Positions 25,586-36,000 of a stretch of DNA of 64,000 bases are shown here, in pieces; within the stretch, counting starts at the first letter, position 1; the number at the start of each line of letters is the position of its first letter. The position numbers were made by a program, and so were the translations under genes. This stretch comes from Polaribacter dokdonensis (GTDB taxonomy: Bacteria; Bacteroidota; Bacteroidia; Flavobacteriales; Flavobacteriaceae): NCBI RefSeq assembly GCF_024362345.1, contig NZ_CP101505.1, positions 20,001 through 84,000 of the forward strand, given 5' to 3'. Under the pieces are notes generated by a model. It saw only the letters and a program-made list of their open reading frames with translations. It ran no database searches and was not told the DNA's origin.

Positions 25586-27367
25586 TTATTGTTCTATTAT
25601 TTGTTTTACTTCACCACAGGTTAGCATTGCTTCGCCATAGTATGGATTGATTACTTTTTCTTCTTTACTCAACCAATATCCACCATTGTTGTTATCTGCC
25701 ATTGGACAAAATTCCACATAGACCTTTTCATTGACACCAAACAATTGAACAGCATTGATTAGATGTGATGATAAATGTTTAAAATGGTCTCTTTGTGATT
25801 TTATATCGGACGTTTCAGAAATTGAAGTTGCAAAAGATTTTATTTCACCTTCTAATGACATCCAATGGTTATGCGCCTTATTATCTGACAACATTTTCAT
25901 ATCCACTTTGTTCAATTTATTTAACAAACTTGTAGCGTTTGCTGAAGTACTTTTTGAATCTTCTTTTACTAAAGCATCTTTTAAATTGATATACTCATTG
26001 AAAACATCTTTTAACTGCCCTTGAAATTTAGTTGATACTTCCAAACGCACATTCATATTAGTGTGGTCATTTACTTTGTTAGATTCATTGTTATCTATAC
26101 CTAAATGACCTTCATGGCCAGTCATTACTTTACCACCATCTTTATTCATCATAGACTTTTTTCCTTGCAATTGAGCTGCTGCATCAACCGTAAAAGTACC
26201 GTTAGTCACTATTTCATTTCCAACAAATAAACCTTCTAAAACTTCATATTCATTACCAATTTGATTGCTTAATTTAATTTCACGCATTTCAAAAATAGGT
26301 TGGTCTGGATTTGTTTTAAGGTACACCACAGAACGTTCACCTGTCCACATAACAGCAGATCCAGGAATTGTTAATACTTCGTCATTTTTAGACGTACTAC
26401 CTTCAATATTTGCTGTTACAAACATTCCTGGTTTAAATACATCGTCCTTATTTTTTAGCACTACACGTAAGGTTACGGTTCTTGTTTTGGTGTTTAAAAC
26501 TGGGTCAATAAAATCGACAGTACCTTTAAATTCCTTATTAGGATACGCATTGGTGGTTATCATCACTTCCTGTCCTTTTTTAAAGCGGTCAATCTGATTT
26601 TCATACACATCAAAGTTTCCCCAAACGGTGTTAAGATTAGCAATTTTTAATAAGGGTTGACCTTGTTTGATGTAATCGCCTTGCTCTACTAATTTTTCTG
26701 TAACGGTACCCGAAACGGTGGCATACACAGGAAAGTTTTCTTTCACTTTTTGGGTTTCTTCAATCTGATTGATTTGCTTGTCAGAGAGCTTCCATAATTT
26801 GAGTTTATTACGGACTGCTTTGTATAAAGCAGGTTGTAATTCTTTTGAAGAAGCTGCTGTAATTAATTCTTGTTGTGCTGCATAGAGTTCTGGCGAATAA
26901 ATGGTTGCCAATAATTGACCTTTACTAACTTCTTCGCCTGTAAAACTCACATTCAAACTTTCAATTCTTCCAGCGAAATAACTTACCTGTACTGCATTGG
27001 CTTCTTCGTTTTCAGCAATTTTACCAGATAATTTGATAGTATTGCCTTCAACATTGCCTTTACCAACAGTAGTTGTTTGAATATTAGCTAAAGCCATAGC
27101 GTTTTCAGTCAATTTGAATTGGTCTGCTAATAAACCATCTGCACTACTTTCCGCAGGAATTAAATCCATACCGCAAATAGGACAATCGCCTGGTTCTGGT
27201 TGCATAATTTGAGGATGCATAGAGCACGTCCAGAGTTGATTGGTTTCTGAAATAGCATCATGTTTATGGTCTAATGCTTTATTTGATGAACCTCCAAAAA
27301 TGAACCAACCCAACAGCAAGCCTACTATGAATATTCCAATGTATATGACTACCTTATTATTTTTCAT
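25586..27367 (-). CDS. cusB: CusB-like RND efflux periplasmic adaptor with metal-binding ends
   Basis: The membrane-fusion subunit of a Cus-type tripartite Cu/Ag efflux pump. The 593-residue protein begins with one hydrophobic anchor. Next is a heavy-metal-binding module around residues 47-72 (WTCSMHPQIM, GDCPICGMDL), then a typical adaptor core with the lipoyl/barrel signature (VSYFAGRIESLNVSFTGEEV; LVEQGDYIKQGQPLLKIANL). It ends in a DUF3347-type domain with VEFCPMADNNNGGYWLS. That end domain is common in Bacteroidota CusB proteins and may bind copper. It is separated from cusA and the TolC-like gene by five genes, yet the set is complete. It overlaps the DUF305 gene by 11 bp. Confidence 0.92.
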   Translation of the reverse strand: MKNNKVVIYIGIFIVGLLLGWFIFGGSSNKALDHKHDAISETNQLWTCSMHPQIMQPEPGDCPICGMDLIPAESSADGLLADQFKLTENAMALANIQTTTVGKGNVEGNTIKLSGKIAENEEANAVQVSYFAGRIESLNVSFTGEEVSKGQLLATIYSPELYAAQQELITAASSKELQPALYKAVRNKLKLWKLSDKQINQIEETQKVKENFPVYATVSGTVTEKLVEQGDYIKQGQPLLKIANLNTVWGNFDVYENQIDRFKKGQEVMITTNAYPNKEFKGTVDFIDPVLNTKTRTVTLRVVLKNKDDVFKPGMFVTANIEGSTSKNDEVLTIPGSAVMWTGERSVVYLKTNPDQPIFEMREIKLSNQIGNEYEVLEGLFVGNEIVTNGTFTVDAAAQLQGKKSMMNKDGGKVMTGHEGHLGIDNNESNKVNDHTNMNVRLEVSTKFQGQLKDVFNEYINLKDALVKEDSKSTSANATSLLNKLNKVDMKMLSDNKAHNHWMSLEGEIKSFATSISETSDIKSQRDHFKHLSSHLINAVQLFGVNEKVYVEFCPMADNNNGGYWLSKEEKVINPYYGEAMLTCGEVKQIIEQ

Positions 27368-27848
27368 TTTCTAATCGTTTTATCATTGCTTTCATTTCTT
27401 CAATTTCCTTCTTTTGTGCTTTAATTATGTCTTCTGCTAATTTTTTAACTTCTGGGTCTTGAATATCTGCTCTTTCACTTGTTAAAATAGCGATAGAATG
27501 ATGTGGTATCATTGCTTTCATCCAAAGGACATCGTCAACTGTAGATTTCTGGTCGCGAACTAGTCCTAAAGCACTAAGAAAAAGAACTATGCTGCCAATA
27601 ACAATACCCAAGTTTTTCTTTTTATTGGTGTACATGTTTTTCATGGAGAAAAACATAATCAATGCCATAGTAGAAATACCCAGACAAACCATATAAAAGC
27701 GTGTTAAGCTAAAATATACATGGTCAAATTCATAAGTATTTAGGTACATGGTGATATACATTGCTATAAAAGATGCACCAAGCATTAGAAAGAATTTTGT
27801 GTAATTGCTCTTTCCTTTATCGTTGTTTGTATGCTTATTTGTTTTCAT
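27357..27848 (-). CDS. DUF305 membrane protein
   Basis: A 163-residue protein with three predicted membrane helices in the first 100 residues (FFLMLGASFIAMYITMYL, FYMVCLGISTMALIMFFSM, IVIGSIVLFLSALGLV). A DUF305-type segment follows: LWMKAMIPHHSIAILTSE, with the conserved HH pair, and a helical tail ending KRLENEK. DUF305 domains are ferritin-like and often sit beside copper-resistance genes; the His pair may bind metal. Role unknown. Its 3' end overlaps the start of the CusB-like gene by 11 bp, indicating translational coupling. Confidence 0.85.
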   Translation of the reverse strand: MKTNKHTNNDKGKSNYTKFFLMLGASFIAMYITMYLNTYEFDHVYFSLTRFYMVCLGISTMALIMFFSMKNMYTNKKKNLGIVIGSIVLFLSALGLVRDQKSTVDDVLWMKAMIPHHSIAILTSERADIQDPEVKKLAEDIIKAQKKEIEEMKAMIKRLENEK

Positions 27849-27865
27849 AATTTTTGATTTTATAA

Positions 27866-28582
27866 TTAAACTTTACTTTTTCTGTTTTTAAATATTTTTC
27901 TAATTGAAGGTGAAGAGGTAAACCACAATAAGAAACCGCTTAATACGGTTAGTAACCCTAAAAGTGAAAAGGCTCTCAAAACAAGGGTATTAAAATTGTC
28001 TCTGCCTTCGTAGTCCATAGTATGTGTCATCCATAAAAAATCAAACCAACGCCAAGAACGATGTCTTACGGTTTGAAATTTACCATCGTTTACAGAAACA
28101 TAGGCTTTTAGAGCTTCATCGGTTTTATATGAGATAACATAAGCAGGTAGTAGTTTTTCTCGATACTCGTGATGTTTCCCAGTTTTAGTTATTTGTTCAA
28201 CAGATTCTACCTCTAAACCACTTTTCATATGGTTTTTGGCAATATAGAGTGCCTCATCTTGCGTAATACTATTTTTTGGCAAACCATCTAAAGCATTATA
28301 CAAATTGTTTTTATTAATCCAATAGTAAGGTGAATTGCCAATATCCCTTAATTCTATAGTATTTACACCTTCAGCTATACTAAGTTTTGAAGGACTTATT
28401 AAATTATTAAACGCTTTGGGTTGATACTCCAAATTTTTAAATTGATCTCCGTGTATTTCATCGATGTCTGTCCAACTGAAGTATAAACCACTAATGGTCC
28501 AAAATAGGAATTGAATTCCTAAAAATAGCCCCAAATACCTGTGGGTTTTTCTAATTTTTAAAGCTGTATGCCTTTTTACCAT
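27866..28582 (-). CDS. PepSY domain membrane protein
   Basis: A 238-residue protein with an N-terminal membrane helix (RYLGLFLGIQFLFWTISGLY) and a PepSY-type soluble region (SITQDEALYIAKNHMKSG, YVSVNDGKFQTVRHRSWRWF). A second helix lies near the C terminus (LLGLLTVLSGFLLWFTSS). The arrangement resembles the PepSY_TM proteins found with metal-uptake and reductase systems. WMTHTMDYEGRDNFN is a conserved-looking loop with His and Met that could contact metal or heme. It lies 3 bp from the DUF2911 gene and 17 bp from the DUF305 gene, all probably one transcript. Function within copper resistance is not known. Confidence 0.8.
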   Translation of the reverse strand: MVKRHTALKIRKTHRYLGLFLGIQFLFWTISGLYFSWTDIDEIHGDQFKNLEYQPKAFNNLISPSKLSIAEGVNTIELRDIGNSPYYWINKNNLYNALDGLPKNSITQDEALYIAKNHMKSGLEVESVEQITKTGKHHEYREKLLPAYVISYKTDEALKAYVSVNDGKFQTVRHRSWRWFDFLWMTHTMDYEGRDNFNTLVLRAFSLLGLLTVLSGFLLWFTSSPSIRKIFKNRKSKV

Positions 28583-28585
28583 TTT

Positions 28586-29173
28586 CTATTTTTTAATTGC
28601 AAAAGGAAATTCGAGTTTAACTTTTTCCCAAGCCATCGAAATAGTTCCACTTTTATCATTTATTTTGTTGACCTTATACTCTAAATGTTCTGTGATTTCC
28701 TCTGATAATGTTGGTGTAATTTTAAATCGAATAACATCATCTTTTTCGTTATACTCATCTTTACCATGTTGCTCCCAGTTTTTATTAATCATCACAGTCC
28801 AGTCTCCTTTTGATGGAATTGTAAAAAAACCATATTTCCCTTTAGGAAGCGTTTCTCCATTAATGATTAAATCTTTATTGGTTTCTAACCATGTAGCCAT
28901 ATGAGCGCCAGCTTGCCATACTTGGTCATAACCAACTAAACCACCAAAAATGATTCGTCCTCTTACTCCTGGTGAAGAATAATCAATATGAATATGGGCA
29001 TCACCTATCATTGCCATCGTTTCAGAATGTGGACTTAACGGTTTTTTCTTTTGCTCTTCTACTTTTTCAGTTGCGTTGTTATGATTATGTTTTTGCTTTA
29101 CCGTACTTGATTTTTCATTTTTGCAACTCGCTATTGTAAGCATCATGACAATTAATAGGGTTAGATTTTTCAT
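28586..29173 (-). CDS. DUF2911 lipoprotein
   Basis: A 195-residue protein with a lipoprotein signal (MLTIASC), a His-rich linker (KQKHNHNNATE) and a DUF2911 domain: IHIDYSSPGVRGRIIFGGLV, GETLPKGKYGFFTIPSKGDW and WEQHGKDEYNE. DUF2911 proteins are common in Bacteroidota and predicted to be exported; no enzymatic activity is established. The His-rich spacer and the position between the copper ATPase gene (17 bp) and the PepSY gene (3 bp) suggest a role in the same periplasmic metal response. Confidence 0.85.
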   Translation of the reverse strand: MKNLTLLIVMMLTIASCKNEKSSTVKQKHNHNNATEKVEEQKKKPLSPHSETMAMIGDAHIHIDYSSPGVRGRIIFGGLVGYDQVWQAGAHMATWLETNKDLIINGETLPKGKYGFFTIPSKGDWTVMINKNWEQHGKDEYNEKDDVIRFKITPTLSEEITEHLEYKVNKINDKSGTISMAWEKVKLEFPFAIKK

Positions 29174-29190
29174 TAGTTTTTTATTTATAG

Positions 29191-31692
29191 TTATACTTTA
29201 ATTGTTCTTAATCGTAATGCGTTTGCTATTACCGAAACAGAACTAAAACTCATTGCTAAAGCTGCTATCATTGGCGATAGTAATATTCCGAAAAATGGGA
29301 ACAAAACACCTGCTGCAATAGGCACACCTAATGTGTTATAGATAAGTGCAAAAAACAGGTTCTGCTTAATGTTTTTCATTACTGAAACACTTAAGTTTCT
29401 TGCTTTTACAATACCATGTAAATCACCTTTTACGAGTGTTATCATCGCACTTTCTATCGCTACGTCTGTTCCTGTACCCATAGCAATACCAATATCGCTT
29501 TTAGCCAATGCTGGTGCATCATTAATTCCATCACCTGCCATAGCAACTACTTTTCCTTTTTCTTGCAGTTTTTCTACTTCTTTGAGTTTATCTTCTGGTA
29601 GCATACTGGCTTTAAAATCTGCTAGATTAAGTTCTGATGCTACTGCCTGTGCTGTATCTTGATTGTCGCCTGTAAGCATTATAACATCGATGCCTTTATC
29701 TTGAAGTGCTTTAATCGCTTTGGCACTCGTTTCTTTTATTTTATCTCCTATAACTACATACCCAACAACGGTTTCATCTATTGACAAATAAGAAACTGTT
29801 TTACCCTGTTTTTGGTAAGACTTAGCTTCGTCTTTCATTTTATAAGTAATATTTGCTTTTGCATATTCTATCATTTTAGGGTTACCTAATGCTACTTGTT
29901 TACCATCAATTTTCGCTTCAACACCTTTACCTGTGACTGCACTAAAATCTTCGGACTTTAAAATTTCTGTGTTATGTTCTTTACCATATTCAATTGTGGC
30001 TTCTGCTAAAGGATGTTCGCTATTGGTATTTAATGAAACGATGTATTGTAACACTTCTTTTACGCTTAAAGTATCATTAAAAGCACCAACGGTTTCAACT
30101 GTTGGTTTACCTTCTGTAATTGTTCCTGTCTTGTCAACGATAAGCGTATTTACCTTATCCATTTTTTCAAGCGCTTCAGCATTTTTAATCAAAACTCCAT
30201 TTTGAGCACCTTTACCTACACCAACCATTACAGACATTGGTGTTGCCAAACCTAAAGCACAAGGACACGCAATGATTAGTACAGCAATTGCATTCACAAA
30301 AGCATACACATAAACTGGTTCTGGCCCCCAAACAGACCATACAATAAATGTGATAATAGAAATAAGAACCACAACTGGCACGAAGTAACCCGAAACTCTA
30401 TCTGCTAAATTTTGAATAGGTGCACGACTTCTACTGGCATCATTCACCATATGAATGATTTGTGATAAAAGGGTGTCACCTCCTACTTTTTCAGCTTTCA
30501 TTAGAAAGGATTGATTGCCATTTATTGTTCCGCTGCTTACTTTATCTTCTTGAGATTTGTTTATAGGAATGGGTTCTCCTGTAATCATAGATTCGTCAAT
30601 TGTTGTTTTGCCTTCGGTTATCACACCATCCACAGGAATTTTATCTCCTGGTTTCACTTTGAGAATATCATTTAATTCTATCTCGTCAATACTGACCTCA
30701 ACTTCTTCACCATCAACTATTTTAATGGCTTTGTTAGGTGCTAACTTTAGTAACTCTTTTACGGCCGAATTGGTTTTACTATGTGCGCGAGCTTCTAACA
30801 ACTGACCTAAAAGCACTAACGTTAGAATAACTGTTGTTGCTTCAAAATAGACGTGAACTGCGTCTGATTCAGTTTTAAATTGTTCAGGAAATAAATCTGG
30901 AAACAACATCCCAAATACACTAAATAACCAAGCCACACCTGCACCGATTCCAATGAGTGTAAACATATTGAGATTCCATGTTTTTATGCTTCTATAAGCA
31001 CGCTCAAAAAACATCCACGTAGCGTAAAAGACAACAGGAATGGATAATGCAAATTGAATCCAGTTCCAATTTTTCTGTTCCATTATATTATACAATGGAT
31101 TGTTATTCAGCATTTCGCTCATAGCAATTAAGAAAATGGGTAATGTGAATACAGATGCTATCCGAAATTTCTTTAATAGCTTCTTATACGTTTTTTCCTC
31201 TGCTGAACTATCTACTTCCATTGGTACTAAATCCATACCACAAATAGGACACGAACCTGCTTCGTCTTTGACAATTTCTGGATGCATAGGACAGGTCCAT
31301 TGTTCCTTTGAAGTTGCTGATAGATTTTGTTCTTCCACCAAATCCATTCCACAAACAGGACAATCCCCTGGTTCATCATAAGTTTTATCACCTTCGCAAT
31401 GCATAGGACAATAAAACGTACCTGTACCTTTTCCTTTGGGTTGTTCTTTATTTTTAGTTTCGGTATGATGATGGTGTTCACCAAGATTATGAATACTATA
31501 TCTGTCACCATCCTTTTTTAAGGCTTCTTGAAATGTTTCTATGGGAATATGTGATTCCATTTCTATGTTAGCTTCTGCCTTATCTAAATTGACAGTTGCT
31601 TTTAAAACACCTTTAACTTTAGAAAGCGTTTCTTCAACGTGACTCCGACAACCGTTGCAAGTCATTCCGTGTATGTGATATGTGAGTTTCAT
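29191..31692 (-). CDS. copA: Copper-translocating P-type ATPase (CopA type)
   Basis: A P1B-1-type ATPase that exports Cu(I) from the cytoplasm. The 833-residue protein has an N-terminal HMA domain with GMTCNGC, a His-rich linker, then two heavy-metal-binding modules (YCPMHCEGD...CPVCGMDL and WTCPMHPEIV...CPICGMDL). The ATPase core carries the transport-site motif ACPCALGLATP (about residue 476), the phosphorylated Asp in DKTGT (about 520), TGEP in the actuator domain, and GDGINDAPAL (about 720). Having one HMA plus two CPMHP/CPICGM modules makes the cytoplasmic end unusually rich in metal sites. Metal handed out here could be taken up by the CusB/CusA/TolC pump from the periplasm. Confidence 0.94.
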   Translation of the reverse strand: MKLTYHIHGMTCNGCRSHVEETLSKVKGVLKATVNLDKAEANIEMESHIPIETFQEALKKDGDRYSIHNLGEHHHHTETKNKEQPKGKGTGTFYCPMHCEGDKTYDEPGDCPVCGMDLVEEQNLSATSKEQWTCPMHPEIVKDEAGSCPICGMDLVPMEVDSSAEEKTYKKLLKKFRIASVFTLPIFLIAMSEMLNNNPLYNIMEQKNWNWIQFALSIPVVFYATWMFFERAYRSIKTWNLNMFTLIGIGAGVAWLFSVFGMLFPDLFPEQFKTESDAVHVYFEATTVILTLVLLGQLLEARAHSKTNSAVKELLKLAPNKAIKIVDGEEVEVSIDEIELNDILKVKPGDKIPVDGVITEGKTTIDESMITGEPIPINKSQEDKVSSGTINGNQSFLMKAEKVGGDTLLSQIIHMVNDASRSRAPIQNLADRVSGYFVPVVVLISIITFIVWSVWGPEPVYVYAFVNAIAVLIIACPCALGLATPMSVMVGVGKGAQNGVLIKNAEALEKMDKVNTLIVDKTGTITEGKPTVETVGAFNDTLSVKEVLQYIVSLNTNSEHPLAEATIEYGKEHNTEILKSEDFSAVTGKGVEAKIDGKQVALGNPKMIEYAKANITYKMKDEAKSYQKQGKTVSYLSIDETVVGYVVIGDKIKETSAKAIKALQDKGIDVIMLTGDNQDTAQAVASELNLADFKASMLPEDKLKEVEKLQEKGKVVAMAGDGINDAPALAKSDIGIAMGTGTDVAIESAMITLVKGDLHGIVKARNLSVSVMKNIKQNLFFALIYNTLGVPIAAGVLFPFFGILLSPMIAALAMSFSSVSVIANALRLRTIKV

Positions 31693-31778
31693 CTGTTGTT
31701 ATCTATTTCTTAATGGTCAGATGTAATTCGCATATAAAAATCTTGAATAGTTTTATAATAATACATCTGCTCATTTCA

Positions 31779-33017
31779 TTATTGCTGTGTTAAATAATTA
31801 ATTATTGTTGACTGCAAATAGTAGTTCTTAATAGACTCTATTTGATTGATTTGAAATTTTAACTGCAACTCTTGAATATCCAAAACATCATTAAAATCAA
31901 TCGTTCCTGTTTCATAGCTTTTGATTAAAATGTCTTCTGCATCCTTGGCTTGCTTTAGATTTTTGGTTTGGGTAGCAAAACTTATTCTTGCTGAAATACG
32001 TTCATTAATGGCTTTGTCTAAAAGCGTTTCTAATGTATTTAATCGTTCATGTTTTTGAGCGGTAATTTCCTTCTGTTGTAACTCATTTTGTTTGGTCTGG
32101 GATTTATATTTTGTATTAAAAATTGGGATAGATACCGAAACCATTGGCATTACAATATCCTTTCCGTTATCGCTGAAATCCATATTTGGTCTTTCAGAAA
32201 CATTAATATAATCTAAACCAAAACCAATCATTGGACTGCTTTCTTTTTGATTCAATAATTCTGATTGCTCTATGGATTGATATAGTTTATCATATTTTAT
32301 TAATTCAGGATGTAATTCTAGATTTTCAGTAGTTATATCAAAGTCTTCAGAAGGTATCATTAGATTATCAACCACACTAACCGAAACATCATTTTTTCGA
32401 TTTAATAGGTTATTAAAATTTGTTTGTTCCGCTAAAAATTGTTGTCGCAATACGTCTTTTAATTGCTGCATTTCATTTTGGCGCATTTGCAATCGTAATA
32501 CATCAACTGCGGATGCCTTACCAACTTCAACTGATGTTAAAGCTAGTGTTTCGTAAGTATTCAAAAGGTTAATGTTTTTAGTTAATACCTTTTGTTTTGA
32601 TTGGTTAGCATACAAATTATAATATGATTGTGAAACCGAAGCCAATAGTTTTCGCTTGACGATAACAATGTCTTCGTATTTAGCATCCGCCAAAGAATTC
32701 ACATAATTTTCTCGAAAAGTAATGGTACCAAACCACGGTAACATTTGTTTAACAGATACTTTAAAGCGTTGTGCTCCTGTTCTAGTTTCTGGTTCACTCA
32801 CAAAATATCCTACACCGAATTCAGTATTAGGAATGGTATTGACTTCGTTTACTTTTTCATAAGTTCTTTTGTATTGTAACTCAAACTTTTGAATTGAAGG
32901 ATTGTTTGTTAAGGCTTCATCTATAAGTGTTTCCAATTGTTGTGCATTTCCTTTGAGAACAAAGAATAACGAACAAAGAATAGAGACTGTTTTAATGTGT
33001 GATATTATCTGTTTCAT
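31779..33017 (-). CDS. TolC-family outer-membrane efflux protein (CusC-like)
   Basis: The outer-membrane channel of the Cus-type pump. The 412-residue protein has a signal peptide (LCSLFFVLKGNAQ) and two long helical halves, including YKRTYEKVNEVNTIPNTE and LRLQMRQNEMQQLKDVL, typical of the duplicated TolC hairpin. ISIPIFNTKYKS-like strand sequence (VSIPIFNTKYKSQTKQNE) marks the second beta element. Its ATG overlaps the cusA stop codon by 4 bp (ATGA), so it is translationally coupled to cusA. Metal specificity is inferred from that neighbour. Confidence 0.92.
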   Translation of the reverse strand: MKQIISHIKTVSILCSLFFVLKGNAQQLETLIDEALTNNPSIQKFELQYKRTYEKVNEVNTIPNTEFGVGYFVSEPETRTGAQRFKVSVKQMLPWFGTITFRENYVNSLADAKYEDIVIVKRKLLASVSQSYYNLYANQSKQKVLTKNINLLNTYETLALTSVEVGKASAVDVLRLQMRQNEMQQLKDVLRQQFLAEQTNFNNLLNRKNDVSVSVVDNLMIPSEDFDITTENLELHPELIKYDKLYQSIEQSELLNQKESSPMIGFGLDYINVSERPNMDFSDNGKDIVMPMVSVSIPIFNTKYKSQTKQNELQQKEITAQKHERLNTLETLLDKAINERISARISFATQTKNLKQAKDAEDILIKSYETGTIDFNDVLDIQELQLKFQINQIESIKNYYLQSTIINYLTQQ

Positions 33018-36000
33018 TTTACAGTTCTTTTAAGTTGAAATTCGGCTTTCCAGCAATATAAAACTGGGACTACAAATAATGTTATTAAGGCTATAAGCAT
33101 TCCACCAAAACTTGGAATTGCCATGGGTATCATTATGTCGCTTCCTCGACCTGTAGAGGTTAATACTGGTAATAGTGCTAAAATGGTTGTAGCTGTAGTC
33201 ATTAAACACGGTCTGATACGTTTTTCTCCTGCTTCCACTATGGATGCTCTAATTTCCTTTTTATTCTCTGGTGTATTTCTATCAAAAGTTTGCGTTAAAT
33301 AGGTTGCCATCACTACACCATCGTCTGTTGCAATACCAAATAGAGCAATAAACCCAACCCAAACTGCTACACTTAAATTAATAGGGTGCATCTGGAATAA
33401 GTCTCGCATATTTTCGCCGGCGACATTGAAGTTTAAAAACCAACCTTGACCATAGAGCCATATCATTATAAAACCACCTGCAAAGGCTACTGCAATCCCT
33501 GTGAATACCATTAAAGATGTTCCAACCGAACGAAACTGAAAATACAGAATTAAGAAAATGATTGCCAATGCTAACGGTACAACAACCGATAAGGTTTTTT
33601 CTGCTCGTAACTGATTTTCATACGTTCCTGTGAATGCATAGTTGATTCCTTTGGGAACTATAAATTCACCAGAATCTATCTTTTCTTGAATCAATGCTTG
33701 TGCATTTTCAACAACGCTTACTTCTGCAAAGCCATCTAATTTATCAAACAAGACATAACCTACTAAAAAAGTATCTTCACTTTTAATGACTTGTGGACCT
33801 TGTTCGTATCTTATCGTTGCCAATTCGCTTAATGGTACAGGACTGCCTTTTTCAACTGGCACATAAATTTGTTGTAAGTCTGTTGGGTTTGCTCGTAATT
33901 CTCTTGGGTATCGTACTCGTACACCATAACGTTCTCTACCTTCAACGGTTTGGGTTAATACCATACCGCCAACTGCTACTTTTAATACATCTTGAACATC
34001 TTGTATCGAAATGCCATAACGTGCAATTTTCTCTCTATTAATATCAATTAACAAATAGGGTTTACCAACAATACGGTCTGCAAAAACAGCCTCTTTTTTA
34101 ACACCTTCAGCTTGTTTGATGATGTTTTCTAATTGCACACCAAACGCTTCAATCTGCTTTAAATCTTGACCTTTTACTTTAATACCCATTGGTGCTCGCA
34201 TACCTGTTTGAAGCATCACTAATCGGGTTTCAATAGGTTGTAGTTTTGGTGAAGATGTAACACCAGGGAGTTTTGTGACTCTTACAATTTCATTCCAAAT
34301 ATCGTCTGGTGATTTTATTTCTGGTCGCCAATTACGGTAGAACTCGCCATCATCGTCTGGAATGAGTTGAGACCTTTCGACTGCGCTCAAGGTGACATTT
34401 TCAATAGTATTTGGATTTGCGATGAATCGTCCATCTTTCAATTCATACATATCATCATCATTGACTTTGTAGCGTTGGCGTTGTCCGTTTTCATTCAGCA
34501 TATACTCTGGTTTGTACTGAATGATATTTTCATACATTGATAGTGGTGCTGGGTCTAAAGCTGATTCTGTTCTACCTGCTTTACCAACTACGGTTTCAAT
34601 CTCTGGAATACTGGCTACTGCCATATCTAACTGTTGTAAAACACGCTTGTTTTCTTCTACACCAGAGTGTGGCATCGAAGTTGGCATTAATAAAAAAGAA
34701 CCTTCATTTAACGATGGCATAAATTCTTTGCCTGTATTTTTCATAATGAAAACACCTGCAATTACAATAGCTGTTGGGACAGACAAAAAGAGCAATTTAT
34801 TATTTAAACACCACCTTAAAATGCGTGTGTAGTATTTTATGAATAATGAGAAAATACCTAATAAACCAAAGCAAATAATACTAACGAAAATAAGATTCCA
34901 GAAAATGCTTTTATCCACTCCTAATGGTCTCCAATATTCTGCTAACAAGAATACTATTGCTGATGCTGAAATAATAATATTGATAAGATTTGCTTGCTTG
35001 TCTGTTATCTTATTTTGAAGATTGAGACCTGCTGTAATTCCAAAAGCAATTAATATCAATCCTAACCAATACCCAGAGCCTATGGCTACGATACCTAATA
35101 CTATTAAAACGCCATTTAAAACATATTTAAGGTGTGATTTAAGATTTTTCTTTCTGAATAAAAATGCAGCAAAGGGTGGAATTAAAAACAACGCTACTAT
35201 TATAGATGCTGTTAATGCAAAAGTTTTTGTGAAGGCTAATGGCCTGAATAGTTTACCTTCCGCACCAATCATTGTAAATACAGGAATAAAACTAATAATA
35301 GTTGTCATAACAGCAGTAATAATTGCACCAGAAACTTCTGCGGTTGCATTGTAAACTACGGTATTTATTGATAGTTTTCCATTTTCTTCATTTAGATGAC
35401 GAATGATGTTCTCTGAAAGTATCACTCCAACATCGACCATTGTTCCGATAGCAATTGCAATACCAGATAATGCGACAATGTTGGCATCTACACCAAAGAG
35501 TTTCATTGCAATAAATACCATTAAAACTGCAACAGGTAACAGTCCAGAAATTAGTACGGAAGCTCGAAGGTTAAACACCATAATAATTATTACTAAAATG
35601 GTAATCAATATTTCAAGAATTAAGGCTTCATTAAGTGTTCCTAATGTTTCTTGTATCAGTTCTGTTCTGTCATAAAAAGGCACTATGGTAACTTGTGAGG
35701 TTCTACCATCCGCTAATACTTTTGAAGGTAATCCAGCACTTAATTCATTAATTTTTTCCTTTACGTTATTGATAACTTCCATTGGGTTTGCGCCATAACG
35801 AGCTACCACAACAGCACCAACAACCTCTGCGCCTTCTTTATCTAATAATCCACGTCTTGTTGCAGGACCTAATGAAACTTTACCAATATCCTTTAACCTA
35901 ATTGAAGTATAATCTTCTGAAGTGACTACTGCATTTTCGATGTCTGAAATGGATTTCACATAACCCAAACCACGAACTAAATATTCGGCTTGGTTAATTT

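Noticed and set aside
29369..35675. Plus-strand open frames opposite the copA and cusA genes
   Set aside because: They have low-complexity, hydrophobic-biased translations that mirror the codon pattern of the real genes; no promoter boxes or family features.
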